DNA of 64,000 nt from Methylosinus sp. C49 (GCF_009936375.1 NZ_AP022332.1:3008501-3072500); one strand, 5' to 3'. Positions 35,830 through 44,643 are shown, numbered from the stretch's first letter. Made by a program: numbers and translations. Notes: generated by a model not told the origin, from the letters alone.

Positions 35830-36090
35830 TCACATCTCGGCGACCGTGCCGCCCTTCGCCTTGCAGGCCTTCGCCGACTTGGCCGGCAGCCAGCCCTGGC
35901 CCTTGCAGGAATTCTGGCCCTTGCAGGCGCTGCTCTCGGTCTTGCAGGCGCTCTTGCCCTTGCACGCATTGACGCCCGCGCAATGGACGGGGGCCTTTTT
36001 GGCGAGCGCCGGCGCGACGGCAGCGCCGCTCATCGCGAGAGCAACCGCCGCCGCGGCAATCGAGACGCCTGAAACGATATTGGTTTTCAT
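35830..36090 (-). CDS. bufA2: Bufferin precursor peptide, six-Cys type (BufA2-like)
   Basis: An 86-residue secreted precursor. The signal peptide core is SIAAAAVALAMSGAAVAPAL (residues 10-29). The mature part carries six Cys at 37, 43, 49, 56, 62 and 76 in a near-repeating pattern: HCAGVNACKGKSACK, SSACKGQNSCKGQGW, AKACKAKGG. This is the BufA2 signature, widely found upstream of DUF692 genes. The ATG has AAGGAG 6 nt upstream. It is followed by its own MNIO and DUF2063 genes. Cys-x5 spacing of the first three and Cys-x6/x5 of the next suggests several equivalent modification sites. Copper binding is inferred from the family. Confidence 0.92.
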   Translation of the reverse strand: MKTNIVSGVSIAAAAVALAMSGAAVAPALAKKAPVHCAGVNACKGKSACKTESSACKGQNSCKGQGWLPAKSAKACKAKGGTVAEM

Positions 36091-36169
36091 TCTTGTCTCC
36101 TTGGACATTCGGTCGCTTCGGAAGCGATCCGGCGAGCTCGGAAGCCCGAGCCCGCCCAAATCCAATACG

Positions 36170-36194
36170 TCCATCGGAGTTGAAAATTACACAG
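36170..36194 (-). promoter_or_regulatory. ECF-sigma-like promoter of the second bufferin operon
   Basis: On the minus strand GTAATT, 15 bp, then CGTA, about 80 bp upstream of the BufA2 start. The spacing is identical to the GTAACA/CGAA pair before the first precursor gene, though the match is weaker. Confidence 0.3.
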
Positions 36195-36245
36195 CAAGCG
36201 CGGCTCCTCGAAAATTCTTTTCGCGGCGCCGCGCGCCTCGGCGAA

Positions 36246-37358
36246 CTAAATTCGTAGACGAAGCGACATGCCCGCCTGCCAGTTCTTCATGATCTGCGGA
36301 CCATTGAGATCCTGGTAGACCGGAAGGCCGGCTTCCGCGGCCACCGTCAGATTGTCGAAGCCGATGAACTTTCCGCTGACCGTCCAGCCGCCGAACAGCT
36401 CGACGCGCTTGCCGCCATAGAAAAGCGGATTGGTCGGCGCGGCGATTCCACGAATCTCCGGGTCGAAGCCGGCGATGCGTCCCTGCAAAGAGCCGAGCAC
36501 GCGAAAGGTCGTCGTCAGGCCCGGAATCCAGGTGTAGCCCGCCCAGCCATTGAACTCATGCAGATTTCCCCACATGTAGCCTTGCGGATTGGCGGCCAGC
36601 GGATGGCGCCCACGATAGGAAACGCCCCACGACCATTTGTCGAGATGGCCCGCATAGACGACGCCGGGCATGATGTCGAAAGTTCCCGTGCCCTGCTGCA
36701 TGCCGTAGAAGGCGCGGACGAGGGCGCGCGAGCCGTCCGGCAGCAGCAGGCCGTTGAAGGTCGCGTGATTGCTGCCCGTCGGGAAGGAGAAGCCGAGATT
36801 GATCAAGACGCGGTGGATATCGTCCTGATAGACGCGATAAATGCCGGACAGGGAGAAGTCGACCAGGCTGACAGTTCCCACATAGCTTCTGCCGCGCTGT
36901 TGGCTGCCTGTCGCGCCGCTGAAGGTCAGCGGCTCCAGATTTTTCTCGCCCATGCCGCCGGTGAAGACCAGCGAGAAGTCCTTTGTCACGCCATAGGCGA
37001 GGCCGACCACTTGCGTCTTGGCCGCGATGTTCTGAGGAACGATGCGCACGGTGCGCGTCGGGTTGAGGAAGAACGGGACATTGTTGACGATATATTCGTT
37101 CGACACATTGCGCGTGCCGATCCTCATGCCCGAAAAATTGGCGAAGTTCGGCGTGATCGAGAGCACGAGCTTCTCGGGCGGGGGCATGTCGGCGCCGAAA
37201 ACGCCCATCGGCGCCGGGGCCAAAGGCGCGGGCGCTGGGGCCGGCGCCGCCGCGGCCGCCGTTGCGAGCCAGCCGCCAGCCGGCGATGCGTCCTCCGAAT
37301 GCGCGGCATTTGCGGACAAGGCGAGCGCCATCGCCGAAACAAGAGAAATGTTCTTCAT
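36246..37358 (-). CDS. Outer-membrane beta-barrel protein with Ala-Pro linker
   Basis: A 370-residue secreted protein: a signal peptide (LVSAMALALSANAAHS), an Ala/Pro-rich linker (residues ~35-52, APAPAPAPLAPAP), then a barrel of aromatic strands starting GVFGADMPPPEKLVLSITP and including RVLINLGFSFPTGS, GTGTFDIMPGVVYAGHLDKW and WAGYTWIPGLTTTFRVLGSL. I have seen this strand order annotated only as transporter or phenol meta-pathway-like outer-membrane protein, so the substrate is unknown. Start ATG at 37356-37358 with AAGGGGGC upstream. It lies 155 bp upstream of the second bufferin operon on the same strand and could help move metal or the modified peptide across the outer membrane (inference). 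Confidence 0.75.
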   Translation of the reverse strand: MKNISLVSAMALALSANAAHSEDASPAGGWLATAAAAAPAPAPAPLAPAPMGVFGADMPPPEKLVLSITPNFANFSGMRIGTRNVSNEYIVNNVPFFLNPTRTVRIVPQNIAAKTQVVGLAYGVTKDFSLVFTGGMGEKNLEPLTFSGATGSQQRGRSYVGTVSLVDFSLSGIYRVYQDDIHRVLINLGFSFPTGSNHATFNGLLLPDGSRALVRAFYGMQQGTGTFDIMPGVVYAGHLDKWSWGVSYRGRHPLAANPQGYMWGNLHEFNGWAGYTWIPGLTTTFRVLGSLQGRIAGFDPEIRGIAAPTNPLFYGGKRVELFGGWTVSGKFIGFDNLTVAAEAGLPVYQDLNGPQIMKNWQAGMSLRLRI

Positions 37359-37374
37359 TATTGCCCCCTTCAAC

Positions 37375-37394
37375 GGATCGATGTGCGTCGATCC
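37375..37394. promoter_or_regulatory. Inverted repeat upstream of the barrel gene
   Basis: GGATCGA and TCGATCC (7-bp arms, 6-nt centre) lie 17 nt upstream of the barrel start codon, inside the expected 5' UTR. Candidate operator or RNA hairpin. The rest of the 37395-37600 spacer shows nothing further. Confidence 0.35.
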
Positions 37395-37600
37395 GCGCCC
37401 CTTACGATGTAAATCGATCGCCGAGACTACGGGAGCGCATGCTCTCGCTTAAGTCAGAAATTCCATTTCCCGTGTGTTTCCGTAGCTATTTGCCGCAAGT
37501 GTGTCTTTTCGGCAACGTTCACTCTCGAAGACGTGCGCAAGCTTCGGCGCGACGCTCGTGAGAGCGACGCGTGCGACGATCACGCTCGAAAAACGAATGT

Positions 37601-39163
37601 TCAGAGATCGACGACGAGGATTCCTTCGGGCCTCGCTCGACATGCGAGAATCAATCCGAGGCCGATGTCCTCCTCGGTGAGGCTGTCCGTGCAATCATGG
37701 ACGGCCTTTCCTTCGAGCGCCGTCGTCTTGCACACGCCGCATTGGCCGGCGCGACAGGAATTCGCCGCGTCGATTCCATTGGCGAGCGCAATGTCGAGCA
37801 CATAATCGGCGCTCGTGCATTCGATCTCCTTGCCGCTCGTCGAAAAGACGATTTTCGCCGGCGACGCATCGGCCGGCTTCGCCGTTGCGGTCGAGGGACT
37901 CGGCGCTCCGCCGAAGCTCTCCTGCGCAAATCGCGACATGTCGAATCCCGCGTCCGACAGACCGACGCGCACGCTCTCCGTGAAGCCGTCTGGGCCGCAG
38001 AGATAGACGGCGCGCGAAATCATGTCCGGCGCGAGCTGCGACAATAGCTCGATCGAGAAGCGGCCGATGGGGCCGCTCCATTCCTCCGGCGTCGCGCGCG
38101 AGCAAACGAAGTCGCAGCGAAAATTGGGGAAGCGCGCCTCGAGCAGACGAAGCTCGCGTTCATAGACGAAATCTTCTGGACGCCGCGCGAAATGCACGAA
38201 GCGAATGTCTGCGTCGGCGGCCGTGTCCAGCAACCAGCGCGCCATGGACATGACCGGCGTGACGCCGCTGCCGCCAGAAACGAAGAGATAGGGTCCGGCG
38301 GCGCCGTCGACGCAGGTGAATTTGCCGTAAGGGCCGCCGGCGGAGAGCGACATGCCAGCGCGCAATCGATCGTGCAGCCAATTGGAGACGAGGCCATTCT
38401 CGACGCGCTTGACCGTCACCGACAGAACATGCGGCCGTGAGGGCGACGAGGAGATCGTATAGCTGCGCCGAACGATCCGCCCGTCGATCGGCAGCTCCAG
38501 CGTGACGAACTGTCCGGGCTTGTAGCAGAAGAACTTCCGCGGCTCTGCCACGAAGTCGAAGGTTTTGACGTCATGCGTCTCGTCGATCACGCGCAGGCAG
38601 CTCAAGGACAGCTTGCCGCCGCTCCAGAAGGTGTCGTCTCCAGCGAGCTCGAGATGCAGCGCGCCGCCGCTATCCGTCGGCGCCGGCCTTGTCTTCGACA
38701 TGCGATGCAGAGCGGCGGCGTGTACGCGGGCGGAAGGCCGCCGGATCAGCTCGTCGAGCGCCTCGACGGAGACGTGCGCCTTCGTATCGGTCTTGAACCA
38801 TCCCGCTCGGCGATCGGCGGCCTCGAGAATTCGTCGCGAGAAGGACAGCAGATCCTGCTCGAGGATGGCCTGCTCTTCGGAGGGAAGCTCGGCGAGCACG
38901 CAGGCGAGCGCCGCCGCGACGGCGCCCGAATCGACATCGAGATCGCCATCGACATAGCGTCGCCACAACGCCCCCTTGTCGCGCTCTGTGAGCGGCAGCG
39001 ACCGACGCAGCAGAGCGGAGCGGCACCAGTCGGGAGAACGCAGCAGAGCGTCGAAACGCTCCATCTCCAGCGCCGACATCGCGCCGTCGCCATCGGCGAT
39101 CCGTAGAAACAGCAGCATCGGCAGCTCGACAATCGCCGTTGATTTGTCTTTCGTCGCCGTCAT
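37601..39163 (-). CDS. Flavin/[2Fe-2S] oxidoreductase (FNR + plant ferredoxin) with helical N-terminus
   Basis: A 520-residue protein. Residues ~1-150 are a helical domain (LRIADGDGAMSALEMERFDA), possibly TerB-like. Next is a ferredoxin-NADP reductase module: FAD-binding RRSYTISSSPSRP and NAD-binding LFVSGGSGVTPVMSMAR plus LCGPDGF. The C-terminal plant-type [2Fe-2S] ferredoxin has CRAGQCGVCKT and the fourth Cys in ILACRARP. This is the layout of HCP reductases. Its ATG overlaps the stop of the polyferredoxin gene (ATGA), so the two almost surely work as an electron-transfer pair: NAD(P)H to flavin to [2Fe-2S] to the membrane Fe-S protein. Confidence 0.87.
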   Translation of the reverse strand: MTATKDKSTAIVELPMLLFLRIADGDGAMSALEMERFDALLRSPDWCRSALLRRSLPLTERDKGALWRRYVDGDLDVDSGAVAAALACVLAELPSEEQAILEQDLLSFSRRILEAADRRAGWFKTDTKAHVSVEALDELIRRPSARVHAAALHRMSKTRPAPTDSGGALHLELAGDDTFWSGGKLSLSCLRVIDETHDVKTFDFVAEPRKFFCYKPGQFVTLELPIDGRIVRRSYTISSSPSRPHVLSVTVKRVENGLVSNWLHDRLRAGMSLSAGGPYGKFTCVDGAAGPYLFVSGGSGVTPVMSMARWLLDTAADADIRFVHFARRPEDFVYERELRLLEARFPNFRCDFVCSRATPEEWSGPIGRFSIELLSQLAPDMISRAVYLCGPDGFTESVRVGLSDAGFDMSRFAQESFGGAPSPSTATAKPADASPAKIVFSTSGKEIECTSADYVLDIALANGIDAANSCRAGQCGVCKTTALEGKAVHDCTDSLTEEDIGLGLILACRARPEGILVVDL

Positions 39164-41970
39164 GATGTCTGCAATTCCTGTTTCGCTTTGGCCGATGCGG
39201 CGGCCATATTGTCGAGCAGATAGCCCGTGACGGTCTTCAATATGCTCTGCACGGCGCTCGCGTCGCGCCCGAGCAGATCATCGACGGCGCGGCGCGGAAT
39301 TGCGACCACGGTCGCTTCGTCGCTCGTCACCTCGACCGACGCCGCGCGCGGCCTGCCGCTGATGACGCCGAGCTCGCCGAAAACAGTGCCCGCGCTGCCG
39401 CGACCGATGATCTCGCGGCCGTTCTTTTCGGGAACCCAGGCGACGGTCTCTCCGCGAACCAGCACGAACATGCCGTCCGAGCTTTCGCCGTGACGACAGA
39501 TCTGCGTCCCTTTCGGATGACGTTCGATCGTCGAGCGGCGAGCGATCTCCGCGAGCTCCGACAAATCGACGCGCGAGAACACCGAGGAGACGAGAAGCTC
39601 CGCCATTATCAGCACGATGGGCGAGCGCTCGCCATGCTTGGCGCGGGCGACGATCTCCTCGGCGAGAGGCGGCAGAGCCTCATTGTGAGCGAACATCTCA
39701 CGGGCGAGAGCGGCGCCTTCCGCAGATTCGGCCGCGAGCGCGGAGACCGCGAGCGCGCGCACGAGCGCGTCGCGATCGTCGAGGAAGGTCCGAAACACCA
39801 CATCGGCCGGCCGCGACATTTCGATAATCTCGAAATAGGATGCGGAACCGGCGGTTCTGGCGTCGTGGATCGCGTCGCGCAATGCGGCGGGAGCCATGTC
39901 GATCATCTCCGCGAGGGCGGATTTTCCCTCCGTCCCTAGAATGAGCGCGATCGGCCGCACGAGCTCCGCCGCGCGCGCGGCGTCATCGAGCGTCGCGGCG
40001 AGATGGACGATTTCGCGCACGAGCTGAGTCTGCCATTTGACGATCGTCTTCGCCAGCAGCGAGGCCTCCGGCCGCTTCTCATGCGAGAGCGTGAAGCGCG
40101 CGGCCTCGGTCCATTTCAGCGAATGCGACAGCGCGGCGATCCGCTCGGTCAAGCGCGCCTGATCATTTGTCGCCTCGCCGAGGATCTCGGCGTGCTCCTC
40201 GTCGGAAATATTGAACCAATTGCGCATCTGCCGGATCGAGACGAGCGTCTCCGCCCGCGCCAGCCAAGCCTTTGGGGCAACGCCGGCCGCGAGCCCCTTT
40301 TGGATGAGATCGGTCACGAATTCGCGATAGTTCCGCCGCCGCGCATGTTCCTCGACCGTCCGCGCGAGGTCGGAATTGAACAGCGACGGATCCTCGACGC
40401 CGAGCGCATGGGCGATCGCGTCATGGTCGGAATCGGAGAGGCCGAGCTGAATGCGAAGATCGCGCAGCAGCTTCAGGCTCTCCGAGGAGCGCGTCTGACC
40501 CGTCGCGAGCGCATCGGCGAGAATGGCGCGATAGGCGTTGCGCTTCTGGTCGACGGAGAAGTTGGGAAGCGTCTTGGCGAGCACATAGATTTCATCGGCC
40601 GACAGCTCGTCCAGCGAACGGCCGTCCAGAAACGCCTCCGATCGGAAGCCCATGCGCTCGAGCTCTTGCCGCAGCGCATTGCCGAGGCTCTCGTGCCGGT
40701 AGAGATCGGCATTGCGCGTCAGCGAGCGAATGAGCCAAGCGACCGATGTCGCGGCGATGGCGAGATCGATGAGCTTGATGGCGATGGGCGGCATCAGCAG
40801 GATATTCGGCCGGCCGGCGAATGCGTAGAACAAAGTGAAAGCGGCGAAGCCCGAAAACGTCAACATATGGTGCCGACGCTGCGCCTTGGAGAGCGAGACG
40901 CCGCGAGCCTCGGCGCAACGGGCGTAGAGCTTCTCCAATGCGAGGAACAGTCCGAATGAGACGCTCATGCAGAGGAGAATATAGGCCGGCGCGGCGACGA
41001 TCTTCGGAACCGGATAGGCGTGGCCGCCGATATAGAGGCCCGATTTCAGCAGCGCGCCGAACTGGTCGCTCTCATGCGTCCAGTAGCCGCTCATATAATA
41101 ATCCCATGTGCCCGAATAGACGAAATAATAAGTGTAAAAGCCGAAAACGAGGCCGAAAAACAGATAATAGACGTTCCGCTTCTGATCGAGATCGATGGCC
41201 TTCCAATAATTATTTTCGAGGTCGATGTCCGGGCAATTCGTCATGCAGCCGACACAGATGCTGCGGTCGGCGGCGTCGGTCGAAGCGCGACAGGAGGATT
41301 GCTTGATCGCGACGCGCTCGACGTGCGGCTTGGAATCGAAGAGGCCGCCGGGACCCGTGTAGATCTGCTGCACCACCGCCGTCGGACAAAAATAGTTGCA
41401 CCAGCTCTTGCCGCCATAGGTGAAGCCGACGAAGACCGCAAAAGAGATGATGAAGATGAATGCCGCCGCGAGAGCGATATGGCTCGAATTGTAGAAGAGG
41501 ATGCGCCCGGTCACGCCCAGCGTCAAAAACCCCAGCTGGAAATAATAATGATTGCGGCGCAGCCAGGATTGCGAGGGCAGCAGCGCCAATATGCGCTCGA
41601 CCCGTCCGGTCTTACGATTCAAATTCGGCAGCTTACGCTCGAAGCCGAACATGCGGGCGAACTGGCTGGCGTGCGAGAGCGGGCAGACACGGCGCCAGAA
41701 TTCATGACCGAGCAGCATGATCGCGAAAGGGACGAGCGGCACCGCCATCGTCCAGAAGATGCGGTTCGTCATCGAATAAGGCGTCGAATAGCGCGGAACG
41801 CCCTGAATGACGACAGGATCGTCGCCGATCCGAAACGGGCTGCCGGAGTCCGGCTGCGTGAGCCATACGGTCAGCGGATCGAAGAACAGAGCGACGATCA
41901 GCGCGCCCCAGGCGAGCAGCACAATAACTCTGACGTTCCGCATAGAACGCTCGGACGTCTGCGATAGCAC
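39160..41970 (-). CDS. Membrane polyferredoxin (NosR/NapH-like) with C-terminal cyclic-nucleotide-binding domain
   Basis: A 936-residue protein. The first ~430 residues hold about seven membrane helices and Fe-S motifs: CPLSHASQFARMFG, WCNYFCPTAVVQQIY and ICVGCMTNCPDIDLEN, the latter a [4Fe-4S] ferredoxin-like site. Residues ~450-790 are helical (EF/HEAT-like repeats, including FSVDQKRNAYRAILADAL). Residues ~800-920 form a CRP-like cNMP-binding domain (GTQICRHGESSDGMFVLVRG, GTVFGELGVISGRPRAASV). I use the GTG at 41968-41970, which has GGGGAGGGG upstream; an ATG ten codons later lacks a site. Probably passes electrons across the membrane, possibly ligand-gated. Coupled to the reductase downstream. 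Confidence 0.85.
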   Translation of the reverse strand: MLSQTSERSMRNVRVIVLLAWGALIVALFFDPLTVWLTQPDSGSPFRIGDDPVVIQGVPRYSTPYSMTNRIFWTMAVPLVPFAIMLLGHEFWRRVCPLSHASQFARMFGFERKLPNLNRKTGRVERILALLPSQSWLRRNHYYFQLGFLTLGVTGRILFYNSSHIALAAAFIFIISFAVFVGFTYGGKSWCNYFCPTAVVQQIYTGPGGLFDSKPHVERVAIKQSSCRASTDAADRSICVGCMTNCPDIDLENNYWKAIDLDQKRNVYYLFFGLVFGFYTYYFVYSGTWDYYMSGYWTHESDQFGALLKSGLYIGGHAYPVPKIVAAPAYILLCMSVSFGLFLALEKLYARCAEARGVSLSKAQRRHHMLTFSGFAAFTLFYAFAGRPNILLMPPIAIKLIDLAIAATSVAWLIRSLTRNADLYRHESLGNALRQELERMGFRSEAFLDGRSLDELSADEIYVLAKTLPNFSVDQKRNAYRAILADALATGQTRSSESLKLLRDLRIQLGLSDSDHDAIAHALGVEDPSLFNSDLARTVEEHARRRNYREFVTDLIQKGLAAGVAPKAWLARAETLVSIRQMRNWFNISDEEHAEILGEATNDQARLTERIAALSHSLKWTEAARFTLSHEKRPEASLLAKTIVKWQTQLVREIVHLAATLDDAARAAELVRPIALILGTEGKSALAEMIDMAPAALRDAIHDARTAGSASYFEIIEMSRPADVVFRTFLDDRDALVRALAVSALAAESAEGAALAREMFAHNEALPPLAEEIVARAKHGERSPIVLIMAELLVSSVFSRVDLSELAEIARRSTIERHPKGTQICRHGESSDGMFVLVRGETVAWVPEKNGREIIGRGSAGTVFGELGVISGRPRAASVEVTSDEATVVAIPRRAVDDLLGRDASAVQSILKTVTGYLLDNMAAASAKAKQELQTS

Positions 41971-42069
41971 CTATGCCCCTCCCCCGTACATTGGGCTCAT
42001 GCGCGCCGACTGTACCGATAGATTAGCCGATCGACCGGAGCTGTGCGCCTGCGCAAACTCCGCACTCGC

Positions 42070-43719
42070 TCAGCGGCCTGCGTTAGACCTCCGGCACGAG
42101 CCGGGCAGGAACTCGCGGCCACGTTGGTCGACGGCGCAGAGCCGCAGGCCATCTGGGTCTGGATCGCTCGCATTCGGGATCCACTGCGCCAGGCATTTAT
42201 TGTTCTTGAGGCAGGGATCGGTGAGGGATTTCAGGAAGCTCAGAATATCTGCCACCTGTCCGTCGGTCAGCTCGACGTCGCGAATGACTCCGGGCATCTT
42301 GTCTTCGCGCTGCGAGCGAAGCATGTCGAGCGCGTTTTGCGTGTGGTCCTTGGCGAATTTCGAGTTGATGGGGCCGCCCGTGGCCGGGATCGTCTTGTAA
42401 TCGAAGCTCGCGACCGCGCGCTCGACATTGAGATGATGCCGGACGATATCCTCGAGGGTGTTGTAGACCCCGCTATGGCCGAATGGCGCCGTCACCTCGA
42501 CGCCGAGAAGCGTCGGCGTGCGATAGGCGTATTTGTCGTCGCGATGCCCAGTGACATGCGCGCGGCCCCAATCGTCGATGCCGTCCTCGATCGTGTTGAG
42601 GTCGGTCTTGCCACGGCCGATCTGCGGAACGGCGAGCACCCAATATTTTTCATCGGTGAAGAAATCGCCGGAATGGCAGGATGCGCAATTGGCGCCGCCT
42701 TGCTCGACCGTCGCGAAGAACAGACGCGCGCCGCGCTTTGCCGATTCGCTGATCGCATGGCTGTCGCCGCGCACATAGGCGCGCCAGGGCGTACGGGTGA
42801 ACGTCATGGTCCGCTCGTAATCGGCCAAGGCGATCGAGATATTATTGGCCGTCACCAGCTGCTCGGGCGGCGACTGATAATCCTTGAAGCCGGCGCGGAA
42901 CAGCGGCAGCCATTCATTCTTCGCGAACTGCTCGTTCGGATCGCCATAGCCGCCGAAGCGCGCTGCGAGCTTTTGGCGCACCTCGAGATCGGTAGCGCCC
43001 GGCGTCTGCGGACTTCCGACTCCCCCATAGGCCTTGCCGCGCATGGCGGCGTTGACCGCGGTCGGGAACATTCCATGCCCCGAGCTTATCGGCATGCCGG
43101 CTTTGAATTTCTCCTCATAGGAGATGTATTCCTGCCGCGGCAGCATGAAATTATTGAACATCCCTCGCACCGGCGGCGAATCGACAGGCGCGACGATGCG
43201 GCCGTCGACGCCGCTCATGCCGGGCGTGCCAGTCGTGCTGAACACGGTGCCGTCCCAGGTGATCGACTGATCCCAGAAGGCGAGGCCGATCAGCGTCGGC
43301 GAATTGCGCGGCATCGCCGAATCGCCGGTTCCGAAAGGCGGAAATGTGCCGGGCTTGTCGACGCGCTTACGCCCGGGGCCGAGCAGATTGGGATTATTGG
43401 CGCCGACGCCGACCGGCAGCGGCAGAGCGTCGCCGAAGCCGAGCATTGGGTGATGGCAAGTCACACAGGCGACATCCTTGCCAGGGCTCATGCCCTTAGA
43501 CCAGAACAAGAGCTTGCCGAGCCGCGGCAGCGGGTCGGACAGCGGCGGGATCGGCAGCTTGCGGCTATCTATGGCGTCGCCCGTGAGGTGATGCTCGGCG
43601 ATATAAGCGCGTAGCTCTCGATCGAGAGACGCGCCGCCGTGTCCGTCTTCACTCGCCGCCGCGCCGACAATGGCGCTCGCCGACAGAAGGGCTCCCGCGA
43701 GAACGGTTCGGATGTTCAT
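42070..43719 (-). CDS. Di-heme cytochrome c peroxidase / MauG-family protein
   Basis: A 549-residue periplasmic protein with a signal peptide (VLAGALLSASAIVGAAAS) and two c-type haem sites, CVTCH and CASCH, in the order and spacing of the bacterial CCP/MauG family. The surrounding MPRNSPTLIGLAFWDQSITW and YAYRTPTLLGVEVTAPFGHS are family hallmarks near each haem. It is longer than classical CcpA (~320-350 residues), with insertions around residues 130-250. Likely reduces peroxide or oxidises a partner protein. It lies 36 bp after the SphA-like gene and 99 bp before the polyferredoxin gene on the same strand, so these may be one redox operon. Confidence 0.9.
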   Translation of the reverse strand: MNIRTVLAGALLSASAIVGAAASEDGHGGASLDRELRAYIAEHHLTGDAIDSRKLPIPPLSDPLPRLGKLLFWSKGMSPGKDVACVTCHHPMLGFGDALPLPVGVGANNPNLLGPGRKRVDKPGTFPPFGTGDSAMPRNSPTLIGLAFWDQSITWDGTVFSTTGTPGMSGVDGRIVAPVDSPPVRGMFNNFMLPRQEYISYEEKFKAGMPISSGHGMFPTAVNAAMRGKAYGGVGSPQTPGATDLEVRQKLAARFGGYGDPNEQFAKNEWLPLFRAGFKDYQSPPEQLVTANNISIALADYERTMTFTRTPWRAYVRGDSHAISESAKRGARLFFATVEQGGANCASCHSGDFFTDEKYWVLAVPQIGRGKTDLNTIEDGIDDWGRAHVTGHRDDKYAYRTPTLLGVEVTAPFGHSGVYNTLEDIVRHHLNVERAVASFDYKTIPATGGPINSKFAKDHTQNALDMLRSQREDKMPGVIRDVELTDGQVADILSFLKSLTDPCLKNNKCLAQWIPNASDPDPDGLRLCAVDQRGREFLPGSCRRSNAGR

Positions 43720-43755
43720 CGAATTCTCCCGCTCGTCCGAGCTTTAAATGTTGAG

Positions 43756-44643
43756 CTAGCGCGCCGCGAGCGCCTCTGCGGAATTGGAAGGCGCGGGCGC
43801 GGCCGGCGTGTAGATCGGGATGATGAACTGAATGCCGAGCCGTGTGTCGCGCGCCGTGTTCTTCGCATAAAATGTGTGAGACAGCTTGATTTGCGCGCTG
43901 ATCTGATTGCCGATCAGATAGCCGTAGAGAGCGCCGATCGCGACCGAGCTCTGCCGGTTCATATAGCCGACCGCAGGCTTGTCGAGATCCACCTCGCTGA
44001 AGGCGATGAAGCCCCATTCGGCGCGGCCGTCGCGCTTGATCGCCGTCAAATCGAAATTCAGCGTCTGCGGCGAGCTCGCGAAGGGATTAGTGTGTCCCGT
44101 CGCATAGAAGCTGTTGAGCGTGATGTTCCAATTGTCGCGCAAATAAGTAATTGCGAGATTCTGCTGAAACGCCGTGAAATCAGTGCCGAGCGCGCGCGTC
44201 AGCGGAGAGCCCGTCGATATCCATGCGCCTTCGCCGATCGCCACATTGAAGCCATGGCCGAGAAACCACGAGAACCACGTGCCGACATAGGAATTGTAAG
44301 TGCCGATTCGATGCAGGCCCTGCATGTTCACGTTGGCGACAACGAGCGGCACGGTCTTCAATTGCACGCGCGCGCCGGCGACTTCGAGCGGTGTGGAGAA
44401 GTTGAGAAAGGCCGGCACGCCGACCGTCGAGTTGAACTTCTCGTCGGCGCCGGAATTGAGAGCCATGACGCCATAGAGACCCGGCTCTGGAGCCCAGCCT
44501 TCCGGCAGGCCCGCCATGAGACCCGGCTGCTGGATCGAACCGGCATGAGATGGCGCGCAACCCATTGCCGACGCCAGAATCGACGCTGCGACGATATGAG
44601 CGCGCGCAAAGGCCGACGCGCCAAAGCGCTTACAATTGAACAT
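43756..44643 (-). CDS. SphA/COG4313-like outer-membrane protein
   Basis: A 295-residue barrel with a signal peptide (IVAASILASAMGCAPSHAG) and the family opening GLPEGWAPEPGLYGVMALNS. Later strands include NWNITLNSFYATGHTNPFAS and the end KLSHTFYAKNTARDTRLGIQ. Members are annotated as transporters or as phenol meta-pathway proteins and probably are small-molecule porins. It precedes the di-heme peroxidase gene by 36 bp. The region just upstream of its start is AT-rich (taatcaataattacttaat), a plausible promoter for the whole minus-strand redox cluster. Confidence 0.8.
   Translation of the reverse strand: MFNCKRFGASAFARAHIVAASILASAMGCAPSHAGSIQQPGLMAGLPEGWAPEPGLYGVMALNSGADEKFNSTVGVPAFLNFSTPLEVAGARVQLKTVPLVVANVNMQGLHRIGTYNSYVGTWFSWFLGHGFNVAIGEGAWISTGSPLTRALGTDFTAFQQNLAITYLRDNWNITLNSFYATGHTNPFASSPQTLNFDLTAIKRDGRAEWGFIAFSEVDLDKPAVGYMNRQSSVAIGALYGYLIGNQISAQIKLSHTFYAKNTARDTRLGIQFIIPIYTPAAPAPSNSAEALAAR

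Noticed and set aside
31649-36090. Methanobactin operon
   Set aside because: DUF692 and DUF2063 genes are shared with methanobactin loci, but the precursors are long, secreted and of DUF2282/BufA2 type, with no mbnT, mbnM or mbnH; bufferin fits better.
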